Source: JAJEEA01 sp965116765 (lineage in GTDB: Bacteria; Acidobacteriota; Vicinamibacteria; Vicinamibacterales; UBA8438). From it: a stretch of 64,000 nucleotides of DNA. A program made the position numbers and the translations under genes. Below, piece after piece: positions 1 through 10,305 of this stretch; position 1 is the first letter of the stretch; each line of letters begins with the position of its first letter. Below the pieces are notes generated by a model, which saw only the letters and a list, made by a program, of their open reading frames with translations, searched no databases and was not told the origin of the DNA. The stretch lies in NCBI GenBank assembly GCA_965116765.1, contig OZ220718.1, positions 6,014,001 through 6,078,000 of the forward strand. The letters run 5' to 3'.

Positions 1-1
1 G

Positions 2-649
2 CTCGCCCGCACCGTCGTCGTGGCCGTCGGGGCCTACGACTGCCCCAACCGGCTGGGCATTCCCGGCGAGGACCTCCCGCACGTGTCGCACTACTACACC
101 GAGGCGCATCCCTGGTACCGGAAGCGGGTCGTGGTGGTCGGGGGCAAGAACTCGGCGGCCGAGGCGGCCCTCGAGCTGTACCGCTCGGGCGTTCACGTCA
201 CCCTCGTGCACCGGCACGCCGAGCTGGGGGAGGGCATCAAGTACTGGGTCCGGCCCGACATCGAGAACCGCATCAAGGAGGGATCCATACCCGCGCGGTT
301 CGAGACCCGCGTGGTCGCGATCCGGCCGCGCGAGGTCGTCGTCGAGTCGGCGGCGGGGCGGGAGGTGCTGCCGGCCGACGCCGTGCTCCTGCTGACCGGC
401 TATCACCCCGACACCGCGATGCTCCGGCGCTTCGGCATCGACGTCGACGCCGACACGATGGTGCCCGCCCACGATCCCGAGACCTACGAGACCAACGTGC
501 CCAACCTGTTCCTGTTCCTCGCCGGGCAGGTCATCTCCGGCGTCTACAGCGGACAGATCTTCATCGAGAACGGCCGCTTCCACGGCCAGCGGGTCATCGC
601 CGAGATCGCGCGCCGCCTCGCCCCGGCCGGCGACGCCGTGCCGGCATAG
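2..649 (+). CDS. ypdA: YpdA-type NAD(P)H flavin reductase (5'-partial)
   Basis: C-terminal 215 residues of a two-dinucleotide-binding-domain flavoprotein; the frame is open to the left edge, so the N-terminal FAD Rossmann segment lies outside the window. The visible part has the second Rossmann motif VVVVGGKNSAAEAALEL followed by a late VNLFL/AGQ-type FAD contact segment. In the family YpdA reduces bacillithiol disulfide with NADPH. No CxxC redox pair is visible, which separates it from classical thioredoxin reductase. Assignment to the YpdA family is firm; the physiological thiol in this organism is inference. The gene ends about 80 bases before a hairpin repeat that could serve as its terminator. 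Confidence 0.85.
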   Translation, partial: LARTVVVAVGAYDCPNRLGIPGEDLPHVSHYYTEAHPWYRKRVVVVGGKNSAAEAALELYRSGVHVTLVHRHAELGEGIKYWVRPDIENRIKEGSIPARFETRVVAIRPREVVVESAAGREVLPADAVLLLTGYHPDTAMLRRFGIDVDADTMVPAHDPETYETNVPNLFLFLAGQVISGVYSGQIFIENGRFHGQRVIAEIARRLAPAGDAVPA

Positions 650-728
650 ACCGCCGCCCCCGCGCCGGCCGGCGGGTGGAAGCGGGTCTCGACGTCCCTG
701 GCGTGACGTCCCACGGCCCGAGCGGCCG

Positions 729-816
729 CTAGGAGTCTGCGCCGTAGAACGGTGCAGACTCCTAGCAGGGTTGGTTGGGCGCCCACCGGAGCCGAAGGCG
801 ACGATGGGCGGGCTAG
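729..816 (-). repeat. CTAG-bounded 88-bp hairpin element, best copy
   Basis: Read on the minus strand the element starts with CTAG (813-816), carries a module around GGGCGCCCAACCAACCC, reaches an internal CTAG (762-765) and ends in CTAG (729-732). The last 37 bp form a hairpin: 17-bp arms 729-745 and 749-765 around a 3-nt loop, with one G-T wobble. Related copies occur near 9042, 16859, 18550, 18618, 32008 and 55372. It fills the space between the convergent ends of ypdA and the LON-domain gene and could terminate both. Not a known family to me; the hairpin with a conserved foot recalls REP elements. Confidence 0.8.
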
Positions 817-829
817 TCGGCCACGAGCG

Positions 830-1448
830 CTACTGCGGTCCCGGCCGGCCGGTCCGCGCCGCGAAGGCGTGCATCTCGATCAGGTCGATGAGGGCGCGCG
901 AGCGGCCGGCGACGTCGCCCTGCTCGAGGAGCGCCTGCTTCTCGACCGGCTCGAGGTCCAGGTACTGGGCCAAGGTGGAGGGCGTCGTCCCCCATGTCGG
1001 CCGGCACCATCCGGCGCCATCTCGCGTCGTCGAACTGGCCTGCGAGCAGTGGATCGAGGCGGCTCCGCAGGCGGCGGAGCTCGTCGCGGATGCGTTCGGA
1101 GTCGGTCTCCGGCAGGGGGGCGATCTCGGCCCGGCGGTAGGCGCGGCCGCCGACCTCGGCGACGATCCGGAAGCGCTCGATGCCGCGGAGGACGATGTTC
1201 GACCGGCCGTCCGGCAGACGCTCGGCGTGGGTGATCAGGCCCGCGCATCCGATGTCGTAGACCGGCGGCGCCGGGCCGGGCTCGCGTCCCGCCTTCTGGA
1301 GCACCATGCCGATGATGCGGTCGCCCGACAGGGCGTCGGCCAGCATCTGCCGGTAACGCGGCTCGAAGATGTGCAGGGGCAGGCAGACCGACGGGAACAG
1401 GACGACGTTGGGCAGCGGGAAGATGGGGATCGTCGAGGGCAGCATCAT
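830..1448 (-). pseudogene. LON substrate-binding (PUA-like) domain protein, frameshifted
   Basis: The N-terminal part (IPIFPLPNVVLFPSV, LPLHIFEPRYR) is the substrate-binding domain found in Lon proteases and in stand-alone proteins; no ATPase or protease domain follows. The reading frame is lost after ADMG. On the next frame the expected tail resumes (LAQYLDLEPVEKQALLEQGD, then IDLIEMHAF) and stops at 830. The break sits in a C5 run at 989-993: removing one base restores a continuous product of about 205 residues, the normal length. So this is either a recent frameshift or a sequencing error. A TTG at 1460 is an alternative start; ATG 1448 is preferred. It shares strand with the VWA/AAA pair upstream and may be co-transcribed. 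Confidence 0.8.
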
Positions 1449-1504
1449 GACGTCCGGCAACCCGGGGCGAGGCGGCGCGGCCTCTCGGCCCGGACTCCTC
1501 CAGA

Positions 1505-2785
1505 TCAGTGCACGGTCCGGGTCTTCTTGTCGAGGAAGTCCATCAGGACGTAGCGGCCCAGCGTGTGGGGGGTCGTGAAGTACGCCTTGCCGTGGCAGAT
1601 CGCGGTGACCCGCTTGACGAAGCTCACCAGCTCGTAGTCGCGCGCGAGCATGAAGGTGTTGATGAGGATGCCGGCCTTGCGGCAGGTGGCGACCTCGGCG
1701 AACGTCTCCGAGATGACCCAGGGGTCGAGGCCGAAGGCGTTGCGGTAGATCTTTCCGTCGGGGCGGGTCAGGGCCGACGGCTTGCCGTCGGTGATCATCA
1801 CGATCTGCCGCATCTCGCAGGGCTGCCGCTCCAGCAGCCGCCGGGCGAGCCGGAGCCCCTCCCGCGTGTTCGTGTAGTGCGGCCCGACCCGCGCCCGCGC
1901 GAGCTGGCGGAGCGGGATCTCCTCGGCCGAGTCGTGAAACAGGACGACGCGCAGGGTGTCGCCGGGATACTGGCGCCGGATGAGGTTGGCGAGGGCCAGG
2001 GCCACCTGCTTGGCCGGCGTGAACCGGTCCTCGCCGTACAGGATCATGCTGTGGCTGCAGTCGAGCATGAGCACGGTCGCGCAGGCGCTCTGGTACTCCC
2101 CCTGGGCGACCATGAGGTCCGGCTGCTCGACCTCGATGCCGGGCCCCGCGATCGCGTCGCGTCCCATCCGCTTCACCGCGCTCAGGATGGTCGCGGCGGC
2201 GTCGAGGTTCATGGTGTCGCCGAACTGGTAGGGCTTGGGGGCCCCTCCCGCCTCGACGCCCGCCGCGTAGTCGCGCGTGTCGTGCCGGCCGACGCTGCTG
2301 TGGCCGACCGAGCCGAGCAGGTCCCGCAGGGCCCGGTAGCCCAGGAAGTCGAGGCCCTTGTCGGTGACCTCGAACCGCATGGGCGGCGACTGCCCCTCGC
2401 CGCCGCCGCGCCCCTCGCGGTCGCGGGCCGCCGCCTCGAGGTCGGGGTGGCGCGTGATGTAGCCCCGCTGCGCCATCTGATCGATGAGCCGGTCGATCAG
2501 CGACTCGAGACGCGAGGCCCCGTCGTGGTCCGCGTCGGCCGCGTCGCCCAGCAGGTCGATGATGGTCTCGTCGGACAGCATCCCGCCGTTCAGCAGCGCC
2601 TCGAGAATCGCGTCGCGCAACGCCTGCTCCGAGCGTTGGCCGTCCTCCGCGTCCGGATCGCCGGGGCGGCCCGAGGCGCTGCCGAAGCCGCTGTCGAGGA
2701 GCAGCCGCGAGAGCTTCGACACCAGCTCCTCGATGTCGAGCCCGTCGAGTTCGTCGCCGGTGTAGCGCGTGTATCGGTACTTCAT
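1505..2785 (-). CDS. VWA-domain protein paired with a MoxR-type AAA ATPase
   Basis: 426 residues. The N-terminal half is acidic and helical, with LESLIDRLIDQMAQRGYI and a DKGLDFLGY segment. The C-terminal half is a von Willebrand A domain with the MIDAS motif DCSHSM at about residues 242-247, then MITDGKPSA and a ground-plan ending near KTRTVH. VWA proteins next to MoxR/ChlI-type ATPases act as metal-dependent adaptors that recruit the AAA ring to substrates during cofactor insertion or complex assembly. The ATPase gene lies directly upstream on the same strand (gap 131 bases), so they probably form one unit. The actual substrate cannot be told from sequence. Start chosen at ATG 2785; no strong Shine-Dalgarno is visible. 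Confidence 0.8.
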   Translation of the reverse strand: MKYRYTRYTGDELDGLDIEELVSKLSRLLLDSGFGSASGRPGDPDAEDGQRSEQALRDAILEALLNGGMLSDETIIDLLGDAADADHDGASRLESLIDRLIDQMAQRGYITRHPDLEAAARDREGRGGGEGQSPPMRFEVTDKGLDFLGYRALRDLLGSVGHSSVGRHDTRDYAAGVEAGGAPKPYQFGDTMNLDAAATILSAVKRMGRDAIAGPGIEVEQPDLMVAQGEYQSACATVLMLDCSHSMILYGEDRFTPAKQVALALANLIRRQYPGDTLRVVLFHDSAEEIPLRQLARARVGPHYTNTREGLRLARRLLERQPCEMRQIVMITDGKPSALTRPDGKIYRNAFGLDPWVISETFAEVATCRKAGILINTFMLARDYELVSFVKRVTAICHGKAYFTTPHTLGRYVLMDFLDKKTRTVH

Positions 2786-2916
2786 CGTCGGCGGTGCCTG
2801 GAACCCTCCGGTTCGTGCAACGCGTTCCTCGCCCGAGGTCCTGGTCCGTCGGCTCCGCCGGTGCCCGATCTCCATCGTACGGGAGAAGCCGTCCCGCGGG
2901 CAGACGCCTGGCTGAG

Positions 2917-4422
2917 CTAGTTGTAGTACTTCTTCTTCCCGGGCGGGACGCGGATATCGGTCTCGAACGCCTGCTCCGGGGTCATGGCGGTCCGCCGCCT
3001 GGTCTCGGCCGCGCTGTACTGCCAAGTGTCGTTCCGGCTGATCTTCTTCTGCGCGTACAGCCCTTCGATGATGAACTCGACGGCGGAGGCGAGCACCGGG
3101 GGCGGCTCGCCCGCATCGAGCCGCAGGTGGCCGGCGAGCTCGTGCAGCCCGTGGATCTGGCCGGTCTGCTCGAGGAGCTCGGCCGCCGGCGTCGCGTCGC
3201 CGAGATCCAGGGTCCCGCCCAGGTCGAACCACTCGACCACGGCCGCGGTGTCGACGGTGGCGAACCACCCCTCGAACACGCGGCCGACGGCGGTGCGGAT
3301 GACGTCGCGGGCGACCTGGTCGGCGCCGCGCAGCTCGCCCTCGTACTCGAGCTCGAACTTGCCGGTGATCGAAGGCAGGGCCGCGTAGACGTCGGCGATG
3401 CGGACCGCGGCGGCGGCCTCGCGGTTGACGAGCGCCCGCCGCTCGGCGTTCGACACGGCGTTTTCCAGGCACGTGATCGGCATGCGCTGGCTGACGCCGG
3501 AACGCTTGTCGATCTTGCCGTGGCCGCGGGCGACGAACGCGACCTCCTCGACGATCTCGCTGATGTAGGGCGGGATGCGCGGCGCCCCCGCGGCGCCGCC
3601 GGACCGCGCCGTCCACGCCTCCTGCCCCGTGATCCGCATGCCCTCCCGGCGCGTCTGCGGATAGTGCGTGCGAATCTCGGACCCGATGCGGTCCTTCAGC
3701 GGGGTGATGATCTTGCCCCGGGCGGTGTAGTCCTCCGGGTTCGCGGTGAACGTCATCACCACGTCCAGGGGCAGCCGGACCGGGTAGCCCTTTATCTGGA
3801 CGTCGCCCTCCTGGAGGATGTTGAACAGGCCGACCTGGATCTTGCCGGCGAGGTCGGGCAGCTCGTTGATGGCGAAGATGCACCGGTGGGCGCGGGGAAG
3901 CAGCCCGTAGTGCATGGTGAGCTCGTCGGACAGCTCGAGCCCGCCGCGGGCCGCCTTGATGGGGTCGACGTCGCCGATCATGTCGGCGATGGTGACGTCC
4001 GGGGTCGCCAGCTTCTCCACCAGGCGGCGTTCGCGCGGGAGCCACGCGACGGGAAGGTCGTCGTCCGCCTCGGACACCCGGGTGCGGCAGGCCCGGCACA
4101 GGGGGGCGAGGGGGTCGCAGTTGATCTCGCAGCCCGGCATCACCGGCAGCGCCTCGTCGAGCAGCGCGACGAGGGCGCGCAACAGCCGGGTCTTGGCCTG
4201 TCCCCGCAGCCCCAGCAGCACGAAGTCGTGCCGGGAGAGGATCGCGTTGACGACCTGCGGGATCACCGACTCGTCGTAGCCGACGATGCCGGGGAACAAC
4301 GGCCCCGCCTCGCCGAGCCGGCGCACGAGGTTCTCCCGCATCTCGAGCCTGACGCTGCGGCGGGGAAGCCGACCGGCCTCGACCGCCTCGCGAAGCTGTC
4401 CCAGACGTTCCGGTAGCGGCAT
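2917..4422 (-). CDS. MoxR/magnesium-chelatase-type AAA ATPase with Cys4 insertion
   Basis: 501 residues. Walker A variant GLRGQAKT at about 71-78 and Walker B-like CIFAINE at about 181-187, followed by a sensor region TFTANPEDYTARGKIITPLKDR typical of the ChlI/BchI and MoxR branch. Between Walker A and the helix-2 insert there are four cysteines (98, 102, 109, 112; CxxxC and CxxC spacing) that could bind zinc or a cluster; this is uncommon in MoxR proteins. With the VWA gene downstream it likely forms a chaperone-like motor. No Shine-Dalgarno precedes ATG 4422, but a -10-like TAAGAT ends six bases before it, suggesting a leaderless transcript. Ends with a lysine-rich tail. Confidence 0.85.
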   Translation of the reverse strand: MPLPERLGQLREAVEAGRLPRRSVRLEMRENLVRRLGEAGPLFPGIVGYDESVIPQVVNAILSRHDFVLLGLRGQAKTRLLRALVALLDEALPVMPGCEINCDPLAPLCRACRTRVSEADDDLPVAWLPRERRLVEKLATPDVTIADMIGDVDPIKAARGGLELSDELTMHYGLLPRAHRCIFAINELPDLAGKIQVGLFNILQEGDVQIKGYPVRLPLDVVMTFTANPEDYTARGKIITPLKDRIGSEIRTHYPQTRREGMRITGQEAWTARSGGAAGAPRIPPYISEIVEEVAFVARGHGKIDKRSGVSQRMPITCLENAVSNAERRALVNREAAAAVRIADVYAALPSITGKFELEYEGELRGADQVARDVIRTAVGRVFEGWFATVDTAAVVEWFDLGGTLDLGDATPAAELLEQTGQIHGLHELAGHLRLDAGEPPPVLASAVEFIIEGLYAQKKISRNDTWQYSAAETRRRTAMTPEQAFETDIRVPPGKKKYYN

Positions 4423-4428
4423 GGTGCG

Positions 4429-4434
4429 ATCTTA
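4429..4434 (-). promoter_or_regulatory. -10-like box for a leaderless transcript (AAA ATPase)
   Basis: TAAGAT on the minus strand, six bases before the ATG at 4422; a transcript starting about seven bases downstream would begin on the start codon. No ribosome binding site is present, which fits. Confidence 0.4.
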
Positions 4435-4601
4435 GCAGCCCGCGGCCTCGGCCGCCCCCGGCCGGGGCGCGGGCTGCGCCCGGCCGCCCGGGCCGGCGTT
4501 GCGCCGCATCGGGGCCGCGCTCCCTGCCGTCGGCGCCGGGTCGGAATCCTCGTCCGCCGGCGCCCGGGCGGAAATCGGGTCTCGGCGGCGTGTGAATGTC
4601 C

Positions 4602-6297
4602 TCACCGGGCGGCAGCCGCCAGCGCCGCGGCGGTGACGAAGCGGGGCTGGATGTCGATGGGGATGTGCCCGAGCCGGTCCAGCGCCTGCCGCACCGCGGG
4701 AGTCACGACCCCCCGGGTCTCCAGAATCCGCTGCGCGGCGTCGAGGTCGCCGGTGGCCTGCACCGTCATGAGCTCGCGGGTGAGGGCGGTGACGGTGTCG
4801 CGGATGCGGCCGTGGTCGATGGCGAAACGCCCGTCGACGTCGACGACCACGGCGCCGGCGTCGAGGAACGTGTTGAGCTGGATGGCCACGCCGCGGCCGT
4901 GCGCCTCGTCGATGCCGAAGCGGATCGAGCGGAACGTCGAGGCGAGGAACGTGGTGTACATGCTGCGCTCGAGCGACGTCGACGACCCCCCGGTCGATGA
5001 GCTCGCGCAGGGCCCAGAGGCCGGCGACGTCGGCCTTGGCCTCCTCGATGGTGCTGTAGGTCTCGCGAAGCTGCTGCCGCACGGTGCTCCGCCGGCCGCC
5101 GACGGTGATGGTGCCGGGCCCGAGGCCGTGCATCAGCTCGTGCATCAGGATGTGGGTGAAGAACGCCTCGAACGAGACCTCCCGCTGCTCGGCCGGCCGC
5201 AGCGTCACCTGCGCGATGGGGGTCAGGACGCGCTGGAACTTGGCTTCCTGCACGTTCTTCAGCATGACCCGCTTCGAGCCCTTCTCGCGCACCACCCGCT
5301 CGTCGTTGGGCAGGTTGAAGGCCGCGGTCTGCACCCCGCTGTTGGCGTCGCCGGCGGTGAACACCACGTTGACGACGCGGATCGGGGCGAGGGCGCCGAG
5401 GGCCGGGTTCCGGAACCGCGGGTCGATGGGCAGCGTGTCCTCGAGCCCCTGGAGCTCGGCCCCGAAGCGCTCCAGCGTCGCCGTCTCCGCCGCGTCGCGG
5501 ATGGTGACGAACGCCTCGAACGCCGCCTTGTAGTTGAACCACTCGTCCTCGTAGACCTCGTAGGGGCCGATGGTCGGCTCGATCGCCGAGTCGAGCTCCA
5601 TCCACGCCACGTCGCTCTCGTAGTAGTCGTTGCTCGCGAACGCCGCCGCGCGGGTCTCCAGGTAGCGCCGCAGCGACGGGTCCGCGGTGGCGCGGGCGGC
5701 CGCGAGCAGGTGCGCGGCGGCGATGGCCAGCGGCCCCTCGTACTCCAGGCTGTAGGGCACGCTCGCGAACCCCCCGGCCGGATCGCGGCGGATGGTCGTG
5801 AAGAACCCGGTGGCGTCGGCGCGGGCCGGACCCTCGAGCCCGTCGAGCCACGCCGCGACCTCGTCCCTCGTCGCCCCGGCGGGGTAGTAGTTGGCGCCCT
5901 CGGGCTTGGGGGGCGCGCCGGCCACGAACGGCCGGTCGTTCTCGATGCGCGCCCAGGGGCCCTTGTTGAGCAGGAAGTAGTCGAGGGCGGCCCGCCCCGC
6001 GGCGCTCCGGTCCCCGTTGAGCGAGATGAGCATCGCGGGGTTGCCGGCCCAGACCTGCTCGAGGAAGATGCCGTCCATCACGCGGGCGGCGTCGATGATG
6101 TGGCCGAGGGCGCGGCGCTCCGAGTCGGGCAACCCCGACAGGTCGGCGCCGATGTCGACGGGTGCGAACAGTCGCGTCATCGTGGTTCCCTGACCTCCGG
6201 CGGAGGCCGGCGTGGCGGTCAGGGCAACGACTCCGGCGACCCCCCCGGCCAGCAGGACGGTCGCAGCGCCGCCGAACCGGCTTCGCGTCCTCGTCAT
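4602..6297 (-). pseudogene. Exported M49-like (dipeptidyl-peptidase III-like) metallopeptidase, frameshifted
   Basis: Good Shine-Dalgarno (GGAGG, about 7 bases before ATG 6297) and a signal peptide ending near TPASA. Zinc site HELMH at about residues 386-390 with a downstream EEAKAD (about 418-423), the layout of M49-related bacterial peptidases that use HExxH plus a distal glutamate. The frame breaks just after ELIDRGV at a C6 run (4986-4991); dropping one base lets the protein run on through LERSMYTTFLASTFRSIRFG to a stop at 4602, about 564 residues. The reading beyond this point in the uncorrected frame is arginine/histidine-rich noise. Frameshift or sequencing error cannot be told apart here. 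Predicted role: periplasmic oligopeptide hydrolysis. Confidence 0.75.
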
Positions 6298-6423
6298 CTT
6301 GAACCTCCAGTGTCCGAGCGGCTCGCTACCATCATGGAACGGCCGGCGGGGCGGAGGCAAGGCGGGGAGATTGCTACACTGGTAACCGACCGTTCCGACG
6401 CGGCGGCCGGGTCGCGCGCGGAA

Positions 6424-6515
6424 TCCCGGCGTCTCGCCGCGGCGGGACGGGGCGGTCGCGCCCGCGGGTTTCCGGTGTCTCGCCGTGGCGGGACGGGGCG
6501 GTCGCGTCTGCGGGG
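6424..6515 (+). repeat. Two 46-bp tandem units, each a small hairpin
   Basis: Two imperfect units, 6424-6469 and 6470-6515, each containing GTCTCGCC and GGCGGGAC arms. They lie in the 5' region of the dihydrolipoyl dehydrogenase gene, downstream of a -10-like TACACT at 6375-6380, so they would be part of its leader if that promoter is used. Confidence 0.6.
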
Positions 6516-6546
6516 TTCCGGGGGCGCGCCGGCGCCAGGAGCGTAC

Positions 6547-7965
6547 ATGACGAGCTCGACGCAGTTGGCGGTGATCGGCGGGGGGCCGGGCGGGTACGCC
6601 GCCGCGTTCCTCGCCGCGGATCTGGGCATGCGCGTGACCCTCGTCGACGAGGCCCCGAACCCCGGCGGCGTATGCCTGTACCGGGGGTGCATGCCGTCGA
6701 AGGCGCTGCTGCACGTGGCCAAGGTGGTGACGGAGGCCCGCGAGGCCCGCAACTGGGGCGTCGAATTCGGAGAGCCGGCGCTGGACGTCGACCGGCTGCG
6801 CCGCTGGAAGGACGAGTCGGTGGCCCGGTTGACGGGGGGGCTCGGCCAGCTCTCGAGCCAGCGCGGGGTGAGCTACCTCCACGGCCGGGCCGAGCTGTCG
6901 GGGCCGACGTCGGCGCGGGTGACGGCGGCCGACGGCGGAGTCACCGCGCTAGAGTTCGAGCACGCGATTCTCGCCACCGGATCGAGGCCGGCCGCGCCCG
7001 GCCCGCTGGCTCTCGACAGCGATCGGGTCTGGGACTCGACCCGCGCCCTCGAGATCCCGTCGGTGCCCGGCTCGCTGCTCGTGGTCGGCGGCGGCTACAT
7101 CGGGCTCGAGCTGGGGTCGGTGTACGCCGCCCTCGGGTCGCGGGTCACGGTGGTGGAGATGACCGCCGGGCTGCTGCCGGGGGCCGACCGCGACCTCGTG
7201 GCGGTCGTCGCTCGCCGACTCGGCCGGGCGTGCGAGGCGGTGCTCCTGGAGACGATGGTGACGGCGCTGTCCGAGGACGGCGACGGCGTCTCGGTGACCC
7301 TGAAGGGCAGGGACGGCGAGTCGGCGGAGCGGTTCGACCGCGTGCTCGTGGCGGTGGGCCGGGTGCCGAACTCGGACGTGCCGGGGCTGGACCGTACCGC
7401 GGTGGGCCGCGATTCGCGCGGTTTCGTGTCCGTCGACGGCCAGCGCCGGACGGCCGAGCCGACTATCTTCGCGATCGGCGACCTCGTCGGCGAGCCGATG
7501 CTCGCGCACAAGGCGAGCCACGAGGCGCGCATCGCGGTCGAGGCCGTCGCGGGGCACAAGGGGGTGTTCGAGCCCGCCGCCATCCCCGCCGTGGTGTTCA
7601 CCGACCCGGAGGTGGCCTGGTGCGGTCTCACCGAGACGCAGGCGCGGGCGGAGGGGCGCGCGGTGGAGGTGGCGAAGTTTCCCTGGGGGGCCTCGGGGCG
7701 GGCGGTCACCCTCGACCGGCCGGCCGGCGTCACCAAGCTCGTCATCGAGCCCGGGTCGGAACGCATCCTCGGGGTCGGCATCGCGGGAAGCGGGGCGGGC
7801 GAGCTGATCGCCGAGGGGGTGGTGGCCATCGAGATGGGGGCCACCGCGTCCGACCTGCGGCTCTGCATCCACCCTCATCCGACCCTGTCCGAGACCCTCA
7901 TGGAGGCGGCCGAGGTCTTCTTCGGCCAGAGCACCCACGTCTACCGGCCGAGACGGAAGCGCTGA
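6547..7965 (+). CDS. lpdA: Dihydrolipoyl dehydrogenase
   Basis: 472 residues, full length. N-terminal FAD motif AVIGGGPGGYAAA, redox disulfide C43/C48 in GGVCLYRGCMPSK, NAD-binding motif LLVVGGGYIGLELG, second FAD contact FAIGDLVGEPMLAHKA, and C-terminal base HPHPTLSE. The E3 component reoxidises dihydrolipoamide in pyruvate and 2-oxoglutarate dehydrogenases or the glycine cleavage system. AGGAG lies seven bases before the ATG. The neighbour, ending tail-to-tail 29 bases away, is lipoyl synthase, so both genes concern lipoate. No E1/E2 genes are in view, so which complex it serves is unknown. Confidence 0.95.
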   Translation: MTSSTQLAVIGGGPGGYAAAFLAADLGMRVTLVDEAPNPGGVCLYRGCMPSKALLHVAKVVTEAREARNWGVEFGEPALDVDRLRRWKDESVARLTGGLGQLSSQRGVSYLHGRAELSGPTSARVTAADGGVTALEFEHAILATGSRPAAPGPLALDSDRVWDSTRALEIPSVPGSLLVVGGGYIGLELGSVYAALGSRVTVVEMTAGLLPGADRDLVAVVARRLGRACEAVLLETMVTALSEDGDGVSVTLKGRDGESAERFDRVLVAVGRVPNSDVPGLDRTAVGRDSRGFVSVDGQRRTAEPTIFAIGDLVGEPMLAHKASHEARIAVEAVAGHKGVFEPAAIPAVVFTDPEVAWCGLTETQARAEGRAVEVAKFPWGASGRAVTLDRPAGVTKLVIEPGSERILGVGIAGSGAGELIAEGVVAIEMGATASDLRLCIHPHPTLSETLMEAAEVFFGQSTHVYRPRRKR

Positions 7966-7994
7966 CCCGCCGCCGGAAGCGCGGCCCGGGCAAC

Positions 7995-8993
7995 TCACCG
8001 ATCGGTCGATGCGGGGCCGGCCCCGGTGTCGGGGGCGGCGCGGCTCGCCGCGGCGACCGCGTCCGCCTGCTCATGGGCGTGGTAGGAGCTCCGCACCAGC
8101 GGCCCGGACTCGACGTGCCGGAAGCCCAGCTCCAGCGCCTCGTGCTTCAGCTCCGCGAACTCGTCGGGATGGTAGTAGCGGGCGACCGGCAGGTGGGCGG
8201 GCGACGGGCGAAGGTACTGGCCTATCGTCACGATGTCGCATCCCGCGCGCCGCAGATCGGCCAGCGCCGCCGCGAGCTCGTCGCGGGTCTCGCCGAGGCC
8301 CACCATGATTCCCGACTTCGTGGCCACCCGGGGGCGGTGGCGGCGGGAATGGGCCAGGACCCGGAGGGCGCGGTCGTAGCCGCCGCCGGGGCGCGCCCGT
8401 CGATACTGGCCGCGAACGGTCTCCAGGTTGTGGTTCAGGACGTCGGGCCCCGCCGTCAGCACGACGTCGAGGGCGCCGGTGCTTCCGCCGAAGTCCGGCA
8501 CGAGGGTCTCGATGCGGCAGTCCGGGGCCAGCGAACGGATGGCGGTGACGGTGGCGGCGAAGACGCCGGCGCCACCGTCGTCGAGGTCGTCCCGGTCGAC
8601 GGAGGTGACGACCGCATGCTCGAGACCGAGGGTCCGCACCGCTTCCGCCACCCGCACCGGCTCTCCCGGGTCGACGGGGCCGGGGCGGCCGTGCTCGACG
8701 TTGCAGTAGGCGCACGCCCGGGTGCAGACCCCGCCCAGGATCATGAAGGTGGCGGTACCGTGGTGCCAGCACTCCCCGATGTTCGGGCAGTTGGCCTCTT
8801 CGCACACGGTGTGCAGCCCCTGCTCGCGGACGAGGCGCTTGAGGCGCCGGTAGCCCTCGCTGCCCGGCGCCCGGACCCGCAGCCAGCGGGGCTTGGTCTC
8901 TCCCCGGGCCGGCTCGGGGCGGACCCGGCGTCCCCGGTAGAAGGTCGCCGGCGCGGCGGGGGAGGCGGCCGTCGCGCCCTCCAGGGTCGCCAT
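7995..8993 (-). CDS. lipA: Lipoyl synthase
   Basis: 332 residues. Radical SAM cluster motif CTRACAYC and the auxiliary cluster motif CEEANCPNIGEC, both diagnostic for LipA, which inserts two sulfurs into the octanoyl group of octanoyl-domain proteins. Additional family segments are VVTSVDRDDLDDGGA, NHNLETV, SGIMVGLGE and the C-terminal serine ligand in GPLVRSSYHA. No octanoyltransferase is next to it. Start ATG 8993 is supported by the homologous N-terminus; no Shine-Dalgarno is present, and a -10-like TACGAT ends seven bases upstream. Confidence 0.96.
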   Translation of the reverse strand: MATLEGATAASPAAPATFYRGRRVRPEPARGETKPRWLRVRAPGSEGYRRLKRLVREQGLHTVCEEANCPNIGECWHHGTATFMILGGVCTRACAYCNVEHGRPGPVDPGEPVRVAEAVRTLGLEHAVVTSVDRDDLDDGGAGVFAATVTAIRSLAPDCRIETLVPDFGGSTGALDVVLTAGPDVLNHNLETVRGQYRRARPGGGYDRALRVLAHSRRHRPRVATKSGIMVGLGETRDELAAALADLRRAGCDIVTIGQYLRPSPAHLPVARYYHPDEFAELKHEALELGFRHVESGPLVRSSYHAHEQADAVAAASRAAPDTGAGPASTDR

Positions 8994-9000
8994 GTCCCGG

Positions 9001-9006
9001 ATCGTA
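9001..9006 (-). promoter_or_regulatory. -10-like box for lipA
   Basis: TACGAT on the minus strand, seven bases before the ATG of lipA. Placement implies a transcript starting at or next to the start codon. Confidence 0.4.
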
Positions 9007-9041
9007 CCGCGCGGCCGCGTCCCGGCGCAACGCGGCCTGGT

Positions 9042-9100
9042 CCGCCCACCGTCGCCTGCGGCTCCGCTGGGCGCCCAATCAACCCTCCGGGAGTCCTCCT
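9042..9100 (+). repeat. Partial CTAG-type hairpin element
   Basis: Keeps the 5' module (CCCACCGTCGCCTGCGG and GGGCGCCCAATCAACCC) of the 88-bp element but the terminal hairpin is largely gone, leaving only GGGAGTCCTCC. A decayed copy upstream of lipA. Confidence 0.65.
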
Positions 9101-9485
9101 GGCCGGGTCTGCGGCGGCTCCGCGACCGCCGTGCCGTTTCCGTCGGCCGCGGGCTTCGCCCGGGCCCGCGGGGCCGCGATTCGCCGGGCGGGGGAAAATC
9201 GTGTAAACTGGCGCCGGTGTCTTATGGACACCGTAGCGCCGCCCGTGCGGAAGACGCGGCCCCGGTCCCGGCCGTCCCCGGCACATGGATGCCGGGGTGG
9301 CCGGCGGTTCGGCAAGCGGGGATGGCGAGGGTCGGCAAGCGGGACGCGGCGCCGTGTTCTTCGGTTGACGAAAGGCACGATCGGGCCGGGATGCGCGCCG
9401 GCCCACTCAGACCGGCACTCTCACCCCCCTCGGCCCGCGTAGCCCGTGAGCCACGCCGCGGCCGGTGAACGACACGGAGGAGTCG
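9101..9485. other. Intergenic region between lipA and the ferredoxin operon
   Basis: No convincing gene. It holds a possible promoter for the ferredoxin operon (TAAACT preceded by TG, near 9204-9209) and a short imperfect direct repeat of TCGGCAAGCGGG near 9308-9343. The open frames here have no recognisable protein character. Confidence 0.4.
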
Positions 9486-9749
<264 letters not shown>

Positions 9750-9763
9750 CGAGCGAGCCGCCC

Positions 9764-10300
<537 letters not shown>

Positions 10301-10305
10301 CGGCC

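Noticed and set aside
2..649. Thioredoxin reductase
   Set aside because: Visible half lacks the CxxC centre expected between the FAD and NADP segments, and the sequence fits YpdA better.
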